A stretch of 64,000 nucleotides of DNA, from contig NZ_WIXO01000001.1 in the NCBI RefSeq assembly GCF_009709575.1, positions 2,730,001 to 2,794,000 of the forward strand, read 5' to 3'. The stretch is from Streptomyces taklimakanensis (GTDB lineage: Bacteria; Actinomycetota; Actinomycetes; Streptomycetales; Streptomycetaceae). The notes under the pieces were generated by a model. The model was not told where the DNA came from, made no database searches, and saw only the letters and a program-made list of their open reading frames with translations. The position numbers were made by a program, and so were the translations under genes. How positions within the stretch are numbered: the first letter of the stretch is position 1; the number at the start of each line of letters is the position of its first letter. Below, piece by piece: positions 56,710 to 64,000 of the stretch.

Positions 56710-57237
56710 TCAGCCCTCGCCGTCACCGTCGCCGTCGACGTCCTTGGCGAGGCCGAGCTGCTCGACGAGCCAGCGGTCGAACTCGACCGAGGCGCGCACC
56801 CAGCTCACCGTGCTGGAGACGAAGTGCTCCAGGGAGACGCCGACGCCGATCAGCATCTGGGCCTCGCCGATGAGACGGACGGTGCCGTCGTCGTGCGTGT
56901 GGCTGTAGACCTTCGGCCACAGCGTGCGGCGGTTCCAGTCGTCGATCAGTTCCAGCAGGCGGGTCTTGTCCTCGATCGCGTGCGGGCGGTCGTAGAACGT
57001 CCGGACGGAGAAGACCTGCTGCTCCTTCTCGCCCCGGAACATGAAGTAGGTGCGGAACTCCTCCCACGGCGCCGCGAGGTCACCCTCGTCGTCGACGACG
57101 TACTTCAGCTCCATCTGGTCGAGCAGCTGCTTGACGAGGTCCTGGTCGGGGACGATGGGCCCGGCGGGCCCCGTCGGCTGCTGCTTCTCGGGCTCCTGGC
57201 CCCCGAAGCTCGGGATCGAGGACGGGTCGATGCTCAC
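56710..57237 (-). CDS. YbjN-domain protein
   Basis: A 175-residue protein with a YbjN/type III chaperone-like fold (VKQLLDQMELKYVVDDEGDLAAPW, then VFSVRTFYDRPHAIEDKTRLLELIDDWNR in parts). It ends in an acidic Asp/Gly/Glu tail. Its role in Streptomyces is unknown. The GTG at 57237 has GAAGGGAAG upstream. Confidence 0.88.
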   Translation of the reverse strand: MSIDPSSIPSFGGQEPEKQQPTGPAGPIVPDQDLVKQLLDQMELKYVVDDEGDLAAPWEEFRTYFMFRGEKEQQVFSVRTFYDRPHAIEDKTRLLELIDDWNRRTLWPKVYSHTHDDGTVRLIGEAQMLIGVGVSLEHFVSSTVSWVRASVEFDRWLVEQLGLAKDVDGDGDGEG

Positions 57238-57370
57238 CGTGGACTTCCCTTCATACGATTCCTGCCATCCTCCCTCACCCCGGCCCGGTGATGGCAAGCC
57301 CGGGCCTTCCGCATCGGCCGTCGGACTGACGCGGCCGGCGTGTGGGGGAGGCGCGGAGGCCCGGAGGCGG

Positions 57371-57396
57371 GGTCGGCCGGCGGCCGCCGGCCGACC
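57371..57396 (-). terminator. Perfect palindrome just after clpB
   Basis: A 26-nt perfect palindrome (GGTCGGCCGGCGG and its complement), 4 nt after the clpB stop. It probably acts as the clpB terminator. Confidence 0.75.
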
Positions 57397-57400
57397 GCCG

Positions 57401-60013
57401 TCAGTCGCGCACCGGCTCGACGGCCAGCCCCTCCTTCTCCGGCTTCTCCGGATCGACGTCCACCCGGACGGTGTCGCCGTCGCGGACCTCTCCCGCCAGG
57501 ATCTTCCGGGCGAGCAGGTCGCCGATCGCCGTCTGCACCAGGCGGCGCAGCGGCCGGGCGCCGTAGGCCGGGTCGTTGCCCTCCACCGCCAGCCAGTCCA
57601 GGGCGGCGTCGGTGACGTCGAGGGTGAGGCGGCGCTCGGCCAGGCGCCGGGCGAGGGCGTCGATCTGGAGCCGTGCGATGCGGCGCAGCTCCTCGCCGCT
57701 GAGCGCGGAGAAGACCACCAGGTCGTCCAGTCGGTTGAGGAACTCGGGCCGGAAGGAGGCACGGACGGTGGCCATGACCTTCTCCCGCTTCTCCTCCTCG
57801 TCGACCGTGGGCTCCATCAGGTACTGGCTGCCGAGGTTGGAGGTCAGGATGAGGATGGCGTTGCGGAAGTCCACCGTCCGCCCCTGCCCGTCGGTCAGCC
57901 GGCCGTCGTCGAGCACCTGGAGCAGGACGTCGAAGACCTCGTGGTGGGCCTTCTCCACCTCGTCCAGCAGCACCACGCTGTACGGGCGCCGCCGCACCGC
58001 CTCGGTGAGCTGACCGCCCTCCTCGTAGCCGACGTAGCCGGGGGGCGCGCCGACGAGCCGGGCCACCGAGTGCTTCTCGCCGTACTCGCTCATGTCGATG
58101 CGGACCATGGCCCGCTCGTCGTCGAAGAGGAAGTCGGCGAGCGCCTTGGCCAGCTCGGTCTTCCCGACGCCCGTCGGGCCGAGGAACATGAACGAGCCGG
58201 TGGGCCGGTCGGGGTCGGCGATCCCGGCGCGGGAGCGGCGCACGGCGTCGGAGACGGCGCGCACCGCCTCGGTCTGCCCGATCAGCCGCCTGCCCAGCTC
58301 CTCCTCCATGCGCAGCAGCTTCTTCGTCTCGCCCTCCAGCAGCCGGCCGGCGGGGATGCCCGTCCAGGAGGCGACGACATCGGCGATGTCGTCCGAGCCG
58401 ACCTCCTCCTTGACCATGGTGTCGCGGTCGTCGCGGTCGGCCTCCTGCTCGGCCGCGGAGGCCTCCTCCAGTTCGCGCTCCAGGGTGGGAATCTCGCCGT
58501 ACAGCAGCTTGGAGGCGGTCTCGAAGTCGCCGTCGCGCTGGGCGCGCTCGGCCCGGCCGCGCAGTTCGTCCAGCTTCTCCTTCAGCTCGCCGACGCGGTT
58601 GAGGCCCTGCTTCTCCTTCTCCCAGCGGGCGGTCAGGCCGCGCAGCTCCTCCTCCCGGTCGGCCAGCTCCCGGCGGAGCCGCTCCAGCCGCTCGCGGGAG
58701 GCCGCGTCGCTCTCGCCGGCCAGCGCCAGCTCCTCCATCTTCAGCCGGTCCACGGCGCGCTGGAGCTCGTCGATCTCGACGGGCGAGGAGTCGATCTCCA
58801 TGCGCAGCCGGGAGGCGGCCTCGTCCACGAGGTCGATGGCCTTGTCCGGCAGGAAGCGGGAGGTGATGTAGCGGTCGGAGAGGGCGGCGGCGGCCACCAG
58901 CGCCCCGTCGGCGATCTGCACCTTGTGGTGGGCCTCGTAGCGGCCCTTGAGGCCGCGCAGGATGGCGATGGTGTCCTCGACGGTGGGCTCGGCGACCAGC
59001 ACCTGTTGGAAGCGGCGCTCCAGGGCCGGGTCCTTCTCGATCCGCTCGCGGTACTCGTCCAGCGTGGTCGCGCCGACCATGCGCAGCTCACCGCGGGCCA
59101 GCATCGGCTTGAGCATGTTGCCCGCGTCCATCGCCGAGTCGCCGCCGGCTCCCGCGCCCACCACGGTGTGGAGCTCGTCGATGAAGGTGACGATCCGGCC
59201 GTCGCTGTCCTTGATCTCCGCCAGGACGGACTTGAGCCGCTCCTCGAACTCGCCCCGGTACTTGGCGCCGGCGACCATCGCGCCCAGGTCCAGGGCCACC
59301 AGGCGCTTGTTCCTCAGCGACTCGGGGACGTCGCCCTTGACCATGCGCTGTGCCAGGCCCTCCACGACGGCGGTCTTGCCGACGCCGGGCTCGCCGATGA
59401 GCACCGGGTTGTTCTTGGTGCGCCGCGAGAGGACCTGCACCACGCGGCGGATCTCCTGGTCACGGCCGATGACCGGGTCGAGCCGGCCCTCGCGCGCGGC
59501 GGCGGTCAGGTCGGTTCCGAACTTCTCCAGCGCCTTGTAGGTGCCCTCCGGGTCGGCGGTGGTGACGCGCCGGCCGCCGCGGCTCTTCTCGAAGGCGTCC
59601 AGCAGCGCCGCGGCGGTGGCGCCCTGCCGTTCGAGCAGCGTGCCCGTCCGGCCGCCCTTGGCGGCGAGCCCGATGAGCAGGTGCTCGGTGGAGACGTAGA
59701 CGTCGCCCAGCTCCCCGGCCCGTCGAGAGGCGTCGGCCAGGACGGCCATCAGGTCGCGGTCGGGCTGCGGCCGGGCGACGGTGGAGCCCTGCACGCTGGG
59801 CAGCTCACCCAGCAGCCGCTCGACGCCGGAGCGCAGGGCCGCCTGGTCGGCCTCGACGGCCGCGAGCAGATCCTGGATGTTCTCGTTCTCCCGGCCCTCC
59901 AGCAGGGCCAGCAGCAGGTGTGCCGGGGTGATGTTCGGGTGCCCGCCGGTGAGGGCGCGGTTGTCGGCCGCGCTGATCGCGTCCCGGCTCCTGTTCGTCA
60001 GCTCGGCGTCCAC
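57401..60013 (-). CDS. clpB: ATP-dependent disaggregase ClpB
   Basis: An 870-residue Hsp100 chaperone that works with DnaK to rescue aggregated proteins. The N-domain (1-150) is followed by AAA-1 with Walker A GEPGVGKT (207-214). A coiled-coil middle domain (about 405-525) comes next, then AAA-2 with Walker A GPTGVGKT near residue 610. The GTG at 60013 has GAGGAGGAG upstream. A HAIR operator at 60066-60086 indicates repression by HspR, whose gene lies in the same window. Confidence 0.98.
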   Translation of the reverse strand: MDAELTNRSRDAISAADNRALTGGHPNITPAHLLLALLEGRENENIQDLLAAVEADQAALRSGVERLLGELPSVQGSTVARPQPDRDLMAVLADASRRAGELGDVYVSTEHLLIGLAAKGGRTGTLLERQGATAAALLDAFEKSRGGRRVTTADPEGTYKALEKFGTDLTAAAREGRLDPVIGRDQEIRRVVQVLSRRTKNNPVLIGEPGVGKTAVVEGLAQRMVKGDVPESLRNKRLVALDLGAMVAGAKYRGEFEERLKSVLAEIKDSDGRIVTFIDELHTVVGAGAGGDSAMDAGNMLKPMLARGELRMVGATTLDEYRERIEKDPALERRFQQVLVAEPTVEDTIAILRGLKGRYEAHHKVQIADGALVAAAALSDRYITSRFLPDKAIDLVDEAASRLRMEIDSSPVEIDELQRAVDRLKMEELALAGESDAASRERLERLRRELADREEELRGLTARWEKEKQGLNRVGELKEKLDELRGRAERAQRDGDFETASKLLYGEIPTLERELEEASAAEQEADRDDRDTMVKEEVGSDDIADVVASWTGIPAGRLLEGETKKLLRMEEELGRRLIGQTEAVRAVSDAVRRSRAGIADPDRPTGSFMFLGPTGVGKTELAKALADFLFDDERAMVRIDMSEYGEKHSVARLVGAPPGYVGYEEGGQLTEAVRRRPYSVVLLDEVEKAHHEVFDVLLQVLDDGRLTDGQGRTVDFRNAILILTSNLGSQYLMEPTVDEEEKREKVMATVRASFRPEFLNRLDDLVVFSALSGEELRRIARLQIDALARRLAERRLTLDVTDAALDWLAVEGNDPAYGARPLRRLVQTAIGDLLARKILAGEVRDGDTVRVDVDPEKPEKEGLAVEPVRD

Positions 60014-60065
60014 GGGTGCCTGCTCCTCCTCTGTCGCCAACTCTGCATATGACAGCATGCAGTAA

Positions 60066-60086
60066 GTTGAGTCTATTCCACTCAAG
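60066..60086. promoter_or_regulatory. HAIR operator (HspR site) upstream of clpB
   Basis: On the minus strand the site reads CTTGAGT-N7-ACTCAAC. The HAIR consensus is CTTGAGT-N7-ACTCAAG, so one base differs. It lies 53-73 nt before the clpB start, overlapping a TTGAGT that could be the -35. Confidence 0.9.
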
Positions 60087-60089
60087 GGT

Positions 60090-60115
60090 GGAACGGGAGG
60101 CACCTCGGGATAGTT
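60090..60115 (+). promoter_or_regulatory. Possible ECF-type promoter of the PPOX-family gene
   Basis: GGAAC (60090-60094) and GTT (60113-60115) are 18 nt apart, resembling SigR-type promoters (GGAAT-N18-GTT). A GATAGT (60109-60114) could instead be a -10 of a vegetative promoter. Either would give a leaderless or nearly leaderless mRNA. Confidence 0.35.
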
Positions 60116-60123
60116 TCCGGGTC

Positions 60124-60618
60124 ATGGCACGGCACACCGGGCGGGACGCGCCCCACACCCCCCAGGACGGAACGCCGGACGAATCACCGGACGGCGCGCC
60201 ACGGCGCGGTCGGCGGGACCCCCGTCGCCCGGAGGACGCCTACCTCGCCTTCTGGCGCGAACGTCACCTGTGCACCCTCACCACGCTCCGCCCGGACGGG
60301 ACGCCGCACGTGGTGCCCGTCGGGGTGACGTACGACCCGGAGGCCGGGGTGGCGCGGATCATCACCCGCCGCTCCAGCACCAAGGTCGCCAACGTGTCGG
60401 CCGCCGCGGACCGGCCCGGCGGCGCCCGGGCCGCCGTCTGCCAGGTGGACCGCGGGCGGTGGGCCACCCTGGAGGGCACCGCGACCGTGCGCACCGACCC
60501 GGAGGCGGTCGCGGACGCCGAGGCCCGGTACGCCGAGCGCTACCACCGCGTCCCGTCGCCCAACCCGGAGCGGGTGGTGATCGAGATCGCCGTGGACCGG
60601 GCGATGGGCGGCGTCTGA
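60124..60618 (+). CDS. Pyridoxamine 5'-phosphate oxidase-like protein (F420/FMN-dependent)
   Basis: A 164-residue split-barrel flavoprotein-like protein. It has RHLCTLTTLRPDGTPHVVPV and the ARIITRRSSTKVANVS strand-loop, as in PPOX-class F420-dependent enzymes. No clear ribosome site precedes the ATG at 60124. It is divergent from clpB. Specific reaction unknown; F420 use is inference. Confidence 0.87.
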   Translation: MARHTGRDAPHTPQDGTPDESPDGAPRRGRRDPRRPEDAYLAFWRERHLCTLTTLRPDGTPHVVPVGVTYDPEAGVARIITRRSSTKVANVSAAADRPGGARAAVCQVDRGRWATLEGTATVRTDPEAVADAEARYAERYHRVPSPNPERVVIEIAVDRAMGGV

Positions 60619-60733
60619 CCGGCCGCAGCGCCCCGACCGTGCGGCCGGGGGCGGAACGGCGCGGCGCCGCCCCGCCCGGTCGCACAAGCGGGCGGAGCGG
60701 CGGTCCGGGGGAGACGGGTCCGGGGCCGGCCGG

Positions 60734-61603
60734 TCAGCGGCGTCCCGCCGCCTCCAGCAGCTTCCGCGCCGTCTCCGGGAAGGGGCGGCCCAGCACCCGG
60801 CCCCGGTCGTCGCCGACGGAGACCACGGCCACCACCGTGCCGGACTGGCTCTTTACGTCGTAGTCCTGGAGCCACGGGCCGCCGCTGGATCCCTGCGTCA
60901 GGTCGCAGGACTCCAACAGCAGACCGCCCACGTTCGGCTGCTGGGTGTCGCGCTCGGTCAGCAGCGAGGGGACGCCGGAGCAGTGGCCGAGGGTCTCGCC
61001 GTCGTACGGCTCGCCGGCCGGGTAGCCCATGGCCACGGTCGGCCGGGAGGCGTCGACGGGTTCGAAGGCGACGCGGTTGGCGCCGACGACCTCCTGGAGC
61101 GTCCGCCCGTCCCGGCGCTCGACGGTCAGGAAGGCGTAGTCGTGCGGCAGGGCCTGGGGCAGCCGACCGCGCCGCCAGGCGGGCTCCAGGTGCGCCGACG
61201 TCACGCGCCAGCCGTCCCGGGCGGCGTTCGTGGTGCCGTTGCGGTCGTAGGCGGGCACGAACCAGGCCTGTTCCCATCGGGGTTCTCCGGGGTTGTGGAC
61301 GCAGTGCGCGGCGGTGACGACGACGCTCCCGTTGGGAGCGTCCACGACGGCGCCGGAACAGGCGAGCAACTGACCGTCCGGGTAGCTGCCGACGAGCTTC
61401 CCGACGGTCCGCACCGTGCCGCCCGGCCACGGCGCGCGCACCCGCGTGGGGACGGTGCCGCCCTGGCCCACGAGGGAGGCGGTCCGGGCCGCGGGGCCGT
61501 GCGCCGGCCCGGCCGCGGAGGCGTTCGGCGGAGCGACGCCCAGGAGGGCGGCAGAGGTCGCGACGGTGACGAGTCCGGCTATGACAGCACGTATCTTGGC
61601 CAT
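60734..61603 (-). CDS. Secreted trypsin-like serine protease
   Basis: A 289-residue protein. A Sec signal peptide (MAKIRAVIAG... to NASA, about residue 30) is followed by a chymotrypsin-fold domain. The catalytic triad is complete: His100 (TAAHC), Asp155 (HDYAF) and Ser240 (GSSGGPW). A disulphide is likely between Cys82 and Cys101. The ATG at 61603 is chosen by the signal peptide. Confidence 0.93.
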   Translation of the reverse strand: MAKIRAVIAGLVTVATSAALLGVAPPNASAAGPAHGPAARTASLVGQGGTVPTRVRAPWPGGTVRTVGKLVGSYPDGQLLACSGAVVDAPNGSVVVTAAHCVHNPGEPRWEQAWFVPAYDRNGTTNAARDGWRVTSAHLEPAWRRGRLPQALPHDYAFLTVERRDGRTLQEVVGANRVAFEPVDASRPTVAMGYPAGEPYDGETLGHCSGVPSLLTERDTQQPNVGGLLLESCDLTQGSSGGPWLQDYDVKSQSGTVVAVVSVGDDRGRVLGRPFPETARKLLEAAGRR

Positions 61604-61801
61604 GTCCACACGCTGCGCGCCGACGGCGCCCGAACGCCATCCGCACACCGCCACGCGGGTGGCGGCGGAGCTCCGTCCGGGTGGAAGCGGGCGGCCCCGC
61701 ACATACCGGAGCGCGCGTTCGGGCGCGCTCCGCACCGTCCGCCGGTGGGTGCCGGCGGGCGCCTGGCGGGCATCCGACGCACACGGTCACCCCCGGACGC
61801 G

Positions 61802-61835
61802 CCGGGGCCCGGACGGCGTGCCGTCCGGGCCCCGG
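61802..61835 (-). terminator. Terminator of the dnaK-grpE-dnaJ-hspR operon
   Basis: A perfect 16-bp stem (61802-61817 with 61820-61835) with a 2-nt apex (effectively a CGTG tetraloop), 49 nt after the hspR stop. Confidence 0.88.
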
Positions 61836-61883
61836 GAACGAGCGCGCGCCGGCACCGAGGGCACCGGGCCACCGCCGTCCGCG

Positions 61884-62360
61884 TCAGTCCCCGCCGCGCT
61901 GCGGCCGCCAGACCACCAACGCGCTGGACTGCTGCACGTCCTGGTAGGGCACCAGGTCACGGCGGTAGGAGGCGTGCACCTGCGCCTCGCGCTGGCGCAT
62001 GGCCACCGCCGCGCCCTCGACCGCCTGCTGGAGTTCGGCGACCTTGGCCTGGAGGGCCGCGACCTGGTTCTCCAACTCGATGATGCGCTTGATGCCCGCG
62101 AGGTTGATGCCCTCGTCCTGCGACAGCCGCTGCACCTGCCGCAGCATCTGGATGTCACGGGCCGAGTAGCGCCGGCCGCGCCCGGCGGTGCGATCGGGGG
62201 AGACGAGACCGAGCCGGTCGTACTGCCGCAGCGTCTGTGGGTGGAGCCCGGAGAGCTGCGCCGCCACGGAGATGACGTAGACGGGTGAGTCGTCCGTCAG
62301 CTCGTAGGGGTTGACGCGCCCCCGTCCCTGGCCCTGTCGTCCGCGGCCGTAGCCGTCCAT
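61884..62360 (-). CDS. hspR: Heat-shock repressor HspR (MerR family)
   Basis: A 158-residue repressor. MerR-type helix-turn-helix: PVYVISVAAQLSGLHPQTLR with wing RTAGRGRRYSARD, followed by a coiled coil (ENQVAALQAKVAELQQAV). HspR binds HAIR sites with DnaK as co-repressor, controlling dnaK and clpB. The Gly/Arg-rich start is longer than usual. An ATG at 62360 has GGGAG 10 nt upstream; an alternative ATG at 62369 overlaps the dnaJ stop. Confidence 0.96.
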   Translation of the reverse strand: MDGYGRGRQGQGRGRVNPYELTDDSPVYVISVAAQLSGLHPQTLRQYDRLGLVSPDRTAGRGRRYSARDIQMLRQVQRLSQDEGINLAGIKRIIELENQVAALQAKVAELQQAVEGAAVAMRQREAQVHASYRRDLVPYQDVQQSSALVVWRPQRGGD

Positions 62361-62365
62361 ATCGG

Positions 62366-63550
62366 TCATTCTCCCTTCGCGGCCTCGAACAGCGCCGCCC
62401 GCGGGTCCTCTCCCGCGGTCGCTTCACGGTAGGACTCCAGCAGGTCCCGTGCCTTGTCGCCCAGCTTCTTCGGGACCGTCACCTCTATGGTGACCAACAG
62501 GTCGCCCCGAGTGCCATCCTTGCGCACCGTTCCCTTGCCCCGGGCGCGCATCGTCCGACCGCTCGGAGTACCGGCCGGCAGCCTGAGAGTGACCGGCGGA
62601 CCGCCCAGCGTGGGCACCCTGATCTCGCCGCCGAGCGCCGCCTCCGGGAAGGTGACGGGCACGGTGACGGTCAGGTTGTCGCCCTTGCGGCCGAAGACCG
62701 GGTGCGGTTCGACATGGACCACCACGTACAGGTCTCCGTTCGGTCCGCCGCGCTCGCCCGGCGCGCCCTTGCCGCGCAGCCGGATCCGCTGCCCGTCCGA
62801 GACGCCCGCGGGGATGCGGACCTGCATCGTGCGGGAGCTCGTCGCCCGACCGCTGCCCTTGCAGACGTCGCACGGGTTCTCGGCGATCAGGCCCCGGCCC
62901 TTGCAGTCCACGCACGGGTCGGTGAGCGAGAAGCCGCCCCCGCCGCCGCGGCTGACCTGGCCGGTGCCCACGCAGGTCGGGCAGACCCGCGGGGTGCCGT
63001 TCTTGTCGCCGGTGCCCGAGCAGGCCTTGCACGCCGCCGAGCTGGACATCCGCAGCGGGACCGTGGCCCCGTCCACCGCCTCGGTGAAGCTGAGCGTCAC
63101 CTCGGACTCGATGTCCTGGCCCCGGCGCGGCTGGGTGCGCGCGCCCGGGCCCCGGCCGCCGAACAGGCCGCCGAAGACGTCGCCGAGGCCGCCGCCGAAG
63201 CCGCCCGCGCCTCCTCCGCCGCCGCCTCCGCCCTGGGCGCCTCCGAAGAGGTCGCCCAGGTCGAAGTTGAAGCCGCCGGGGCCGCCCGACGGACCGGCGC
63301 GGAAACCGCCGGCGCCGAACAGGGCGCGCGCCTCGTCGTACTCCTTGCGGCGTTTGGGGTCCCCGAGGACGTCGGCGGCCTCGGAGATCTCCTTGAAGCG
63401 CTCCTCGGCCTTGGTGTCGCCCTTGTTGGCGTCCGGGTGGTACTCGCGGGCGAGCTTCCGGTACGCCTTCTTGATCTCCGCCTCGGTGGCGTCCTTCGGG
63501 ACGCCGAGGATCTTGTAGTAGTCCTTCTCCACGAAGTCCTTCGTACTCAT
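62366..63550 (-). CDS. dnaJ: Chaperone DnaJ (type I Hsp40)
   Basis: A 394-residue co-chaperone of DnaK. J domain with HPD at residues 38-40, a Gly/Phe-rich linker (to about 125), and four CxxCxGxG zinc motifs (CKACSGTG, CPTCVGTG, CVDCKGRG, CDVCKGSG). Then the C-terminal substrate domains. It lies between grpE and hspR in the usual order. Confidence 0.98.
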   Translation of the reverse strand: MSTKDFVEKDYYKILGVPKDATEAEIKKAYRKLAREYHPDANKGDTKAEERFKEISEAADVLGDPKRRKEYDEARALFGAGGFRAGPSGGPGGFNFDLGDLFGGAQGGGGGGGGAGGFGGGLGDVFGGLFGGRGPGARTQPRRGQDIESEVTLSFTEAVDGATVPLRMSSSAACKACSGTGDKNGTPRVCPTCVGTGQVSRGGGGGFSLTDPCVDCKGRGLIAENPCDVCKGSGRATSSRTMQVRIPAGVSDGQRIRLRGKGAPGERGGPNGDLYVVVHVEPHPVFGRKGDNLTVTVPVTFPEAALGGEIRVPTLGGPPVTLRLPAGTPSGRTMRARGKGTVRKDGTRGDLLVTIEVTVPKKLGDKARDLLESYREATAGEDPRAALFEAAKGE

Positions 63551-63583
63551 CCCCGGCGTCCCTCCTCTCGGTCTTCCCTCGCG

Positions 63584-64000
63584 TCAGCCCTGCTCGGGGC
63601 CACCGCTCTCCTCATCGGCTGCCGTCTCCGCCTGCTGTTCCCCGTCGCCCTTGGCGGGCTGGGCACCGGGCTGCGGTTCGGCGACCCCGACCCGCGCGGG
63701 GCGGATCGTGCGCTCGCCGATGCGATACCCGGGCTGGAGGATCTGCACGCACGTCGTCTCGGTGACATCGGGCGAGTAGGAGTGCATCAGCGCCTCGTGC
63801 ACCGTCGGATCGAAGGGCTCGCCCTCCTTCCCGAACTGCTGCAGACCCATCTTCGCCACGACCGTCTCCAGCGACTCGGCCACCGACTTGAAGCCGCCGA
63901 CCAGCTCGCCGTGGTCCCGCGCGCGGCCGATGTCGTCGAGCACCGGAAGCAGCTCGGTCAGCACGTTGGCGATCGCGACCTCCTTGACCGCCGCCCGGTC
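63584..64000 (-). CDS. grpE: GrpE nucleotide-exchange factor (5' part beyond the window)
   Basis: The C-terminal 138 residues of GrpE: part of the helix with NVLTELLPVLDDIGRARDHG, the conserved VAKMGLQQFGKEGEPFDPTVHEALMH, and the beta domain GYRIGERTIRPARVGVA. A Gly/Gln/Glu tail ends it. The gene runs on past position 64000. It is upstream of dnaJ by 33 nt. Confidence 0.97.
   Translation of the reverse strand, partial: DRAAVKEVAIANVLTELLPVLDDIGRARDHGELVGGFKSVAESLETVVAKMGLQQFGKEGEPFDPTVHEALMHSYSPDVTETTCVQILQPGYRIGERTIRPARVGVAEPQPGAQPAKGDGEQQAETAADEESGGPEQG

Overview
The window is chromosomal DNA from a Streptomyces species or a very close relative. The DNA is very GC-rich with strong G/C third-position bias. 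GTG and TTG starts are common, and genes often overlap through GTGA or ATGA. Diagnostic genes include bldC, an lsr2-type gene, vdh, HspR with a HAIR operator, and mycothiol-type DinB proteins. Nothing resembles a prophage, IS element, CRISPR array or biosynthetic cluster. It reads as conserved core chromosome not far from oriC, and a ParB parS site at 49004-49019 supports that.

Layout, left half (1-29.2 kb): a tRNA cluster (3' end of a probable tRNA-Glu, then tRNA-Asp and tRNA-Phe), a YhgE-like membrane protein, the RNA helicase hrpA, a second identical tRNA-Asp, and bldC. Next come the valine dehydrogenase gene vdh and most of the purine pathway: purM, purF, purL, purQ, purS, purC and purD. 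An lsr2 paralogue (lsrL), an unusual tRNA-Gly(TCC), and an ABC exporter plus two-component system lie among these. The exporter and two-component cassette is bracketed by two near-identical copies of tRNA-Gly(GCC) with its terminator.

Layout, right half (29.5-64 kb): a SLATT protein, a GntR regulator, a DJ-1/MarR pair with tandem operators, purA, a degenerate lipid-kinase-like protein, and a MarR-controlled ABC exporter. Then follow a Ser/Thr kinase, a two-component system, and a tryptophan-to-anthranilate set (tryptophan 2,3-dioxygenase, kynureninase and an arylformamidase-like hydrolase). The stretch continues with fba, parS, pyrE, a membrane aminopropyltransferase, two tiny Gly/Ser/Cys-rich membrane proteins, an aminotransferase and clpB. 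It ends in the dnaK-operon tail (grpE, dnaJ, hspR).

How the genes work together: eight purine genes cover PRPP to AMP/IMP steps (purF, D, L/Q/S, M, C, A). The heat-shock genes form one circuit, because HspR encoded at the right end should repress clpB through the HAIR site at 60066-60086. From memory of S. coelicolor, the left half matches SCO409x-4068 and the right half SCO3629-3670, which lie on opposite sides of oriC. The purD-purA interval therefore looks like an inversion breakpoint. The most unusual signal is the tRNA-Gly(TCC) at 18777-18848. It has a changed T loop (TGCG in place of TTCG), A in place of G18 and a broken T stem, features reminiscent of the cell-wall tRNA-Gly species of staphylococci.
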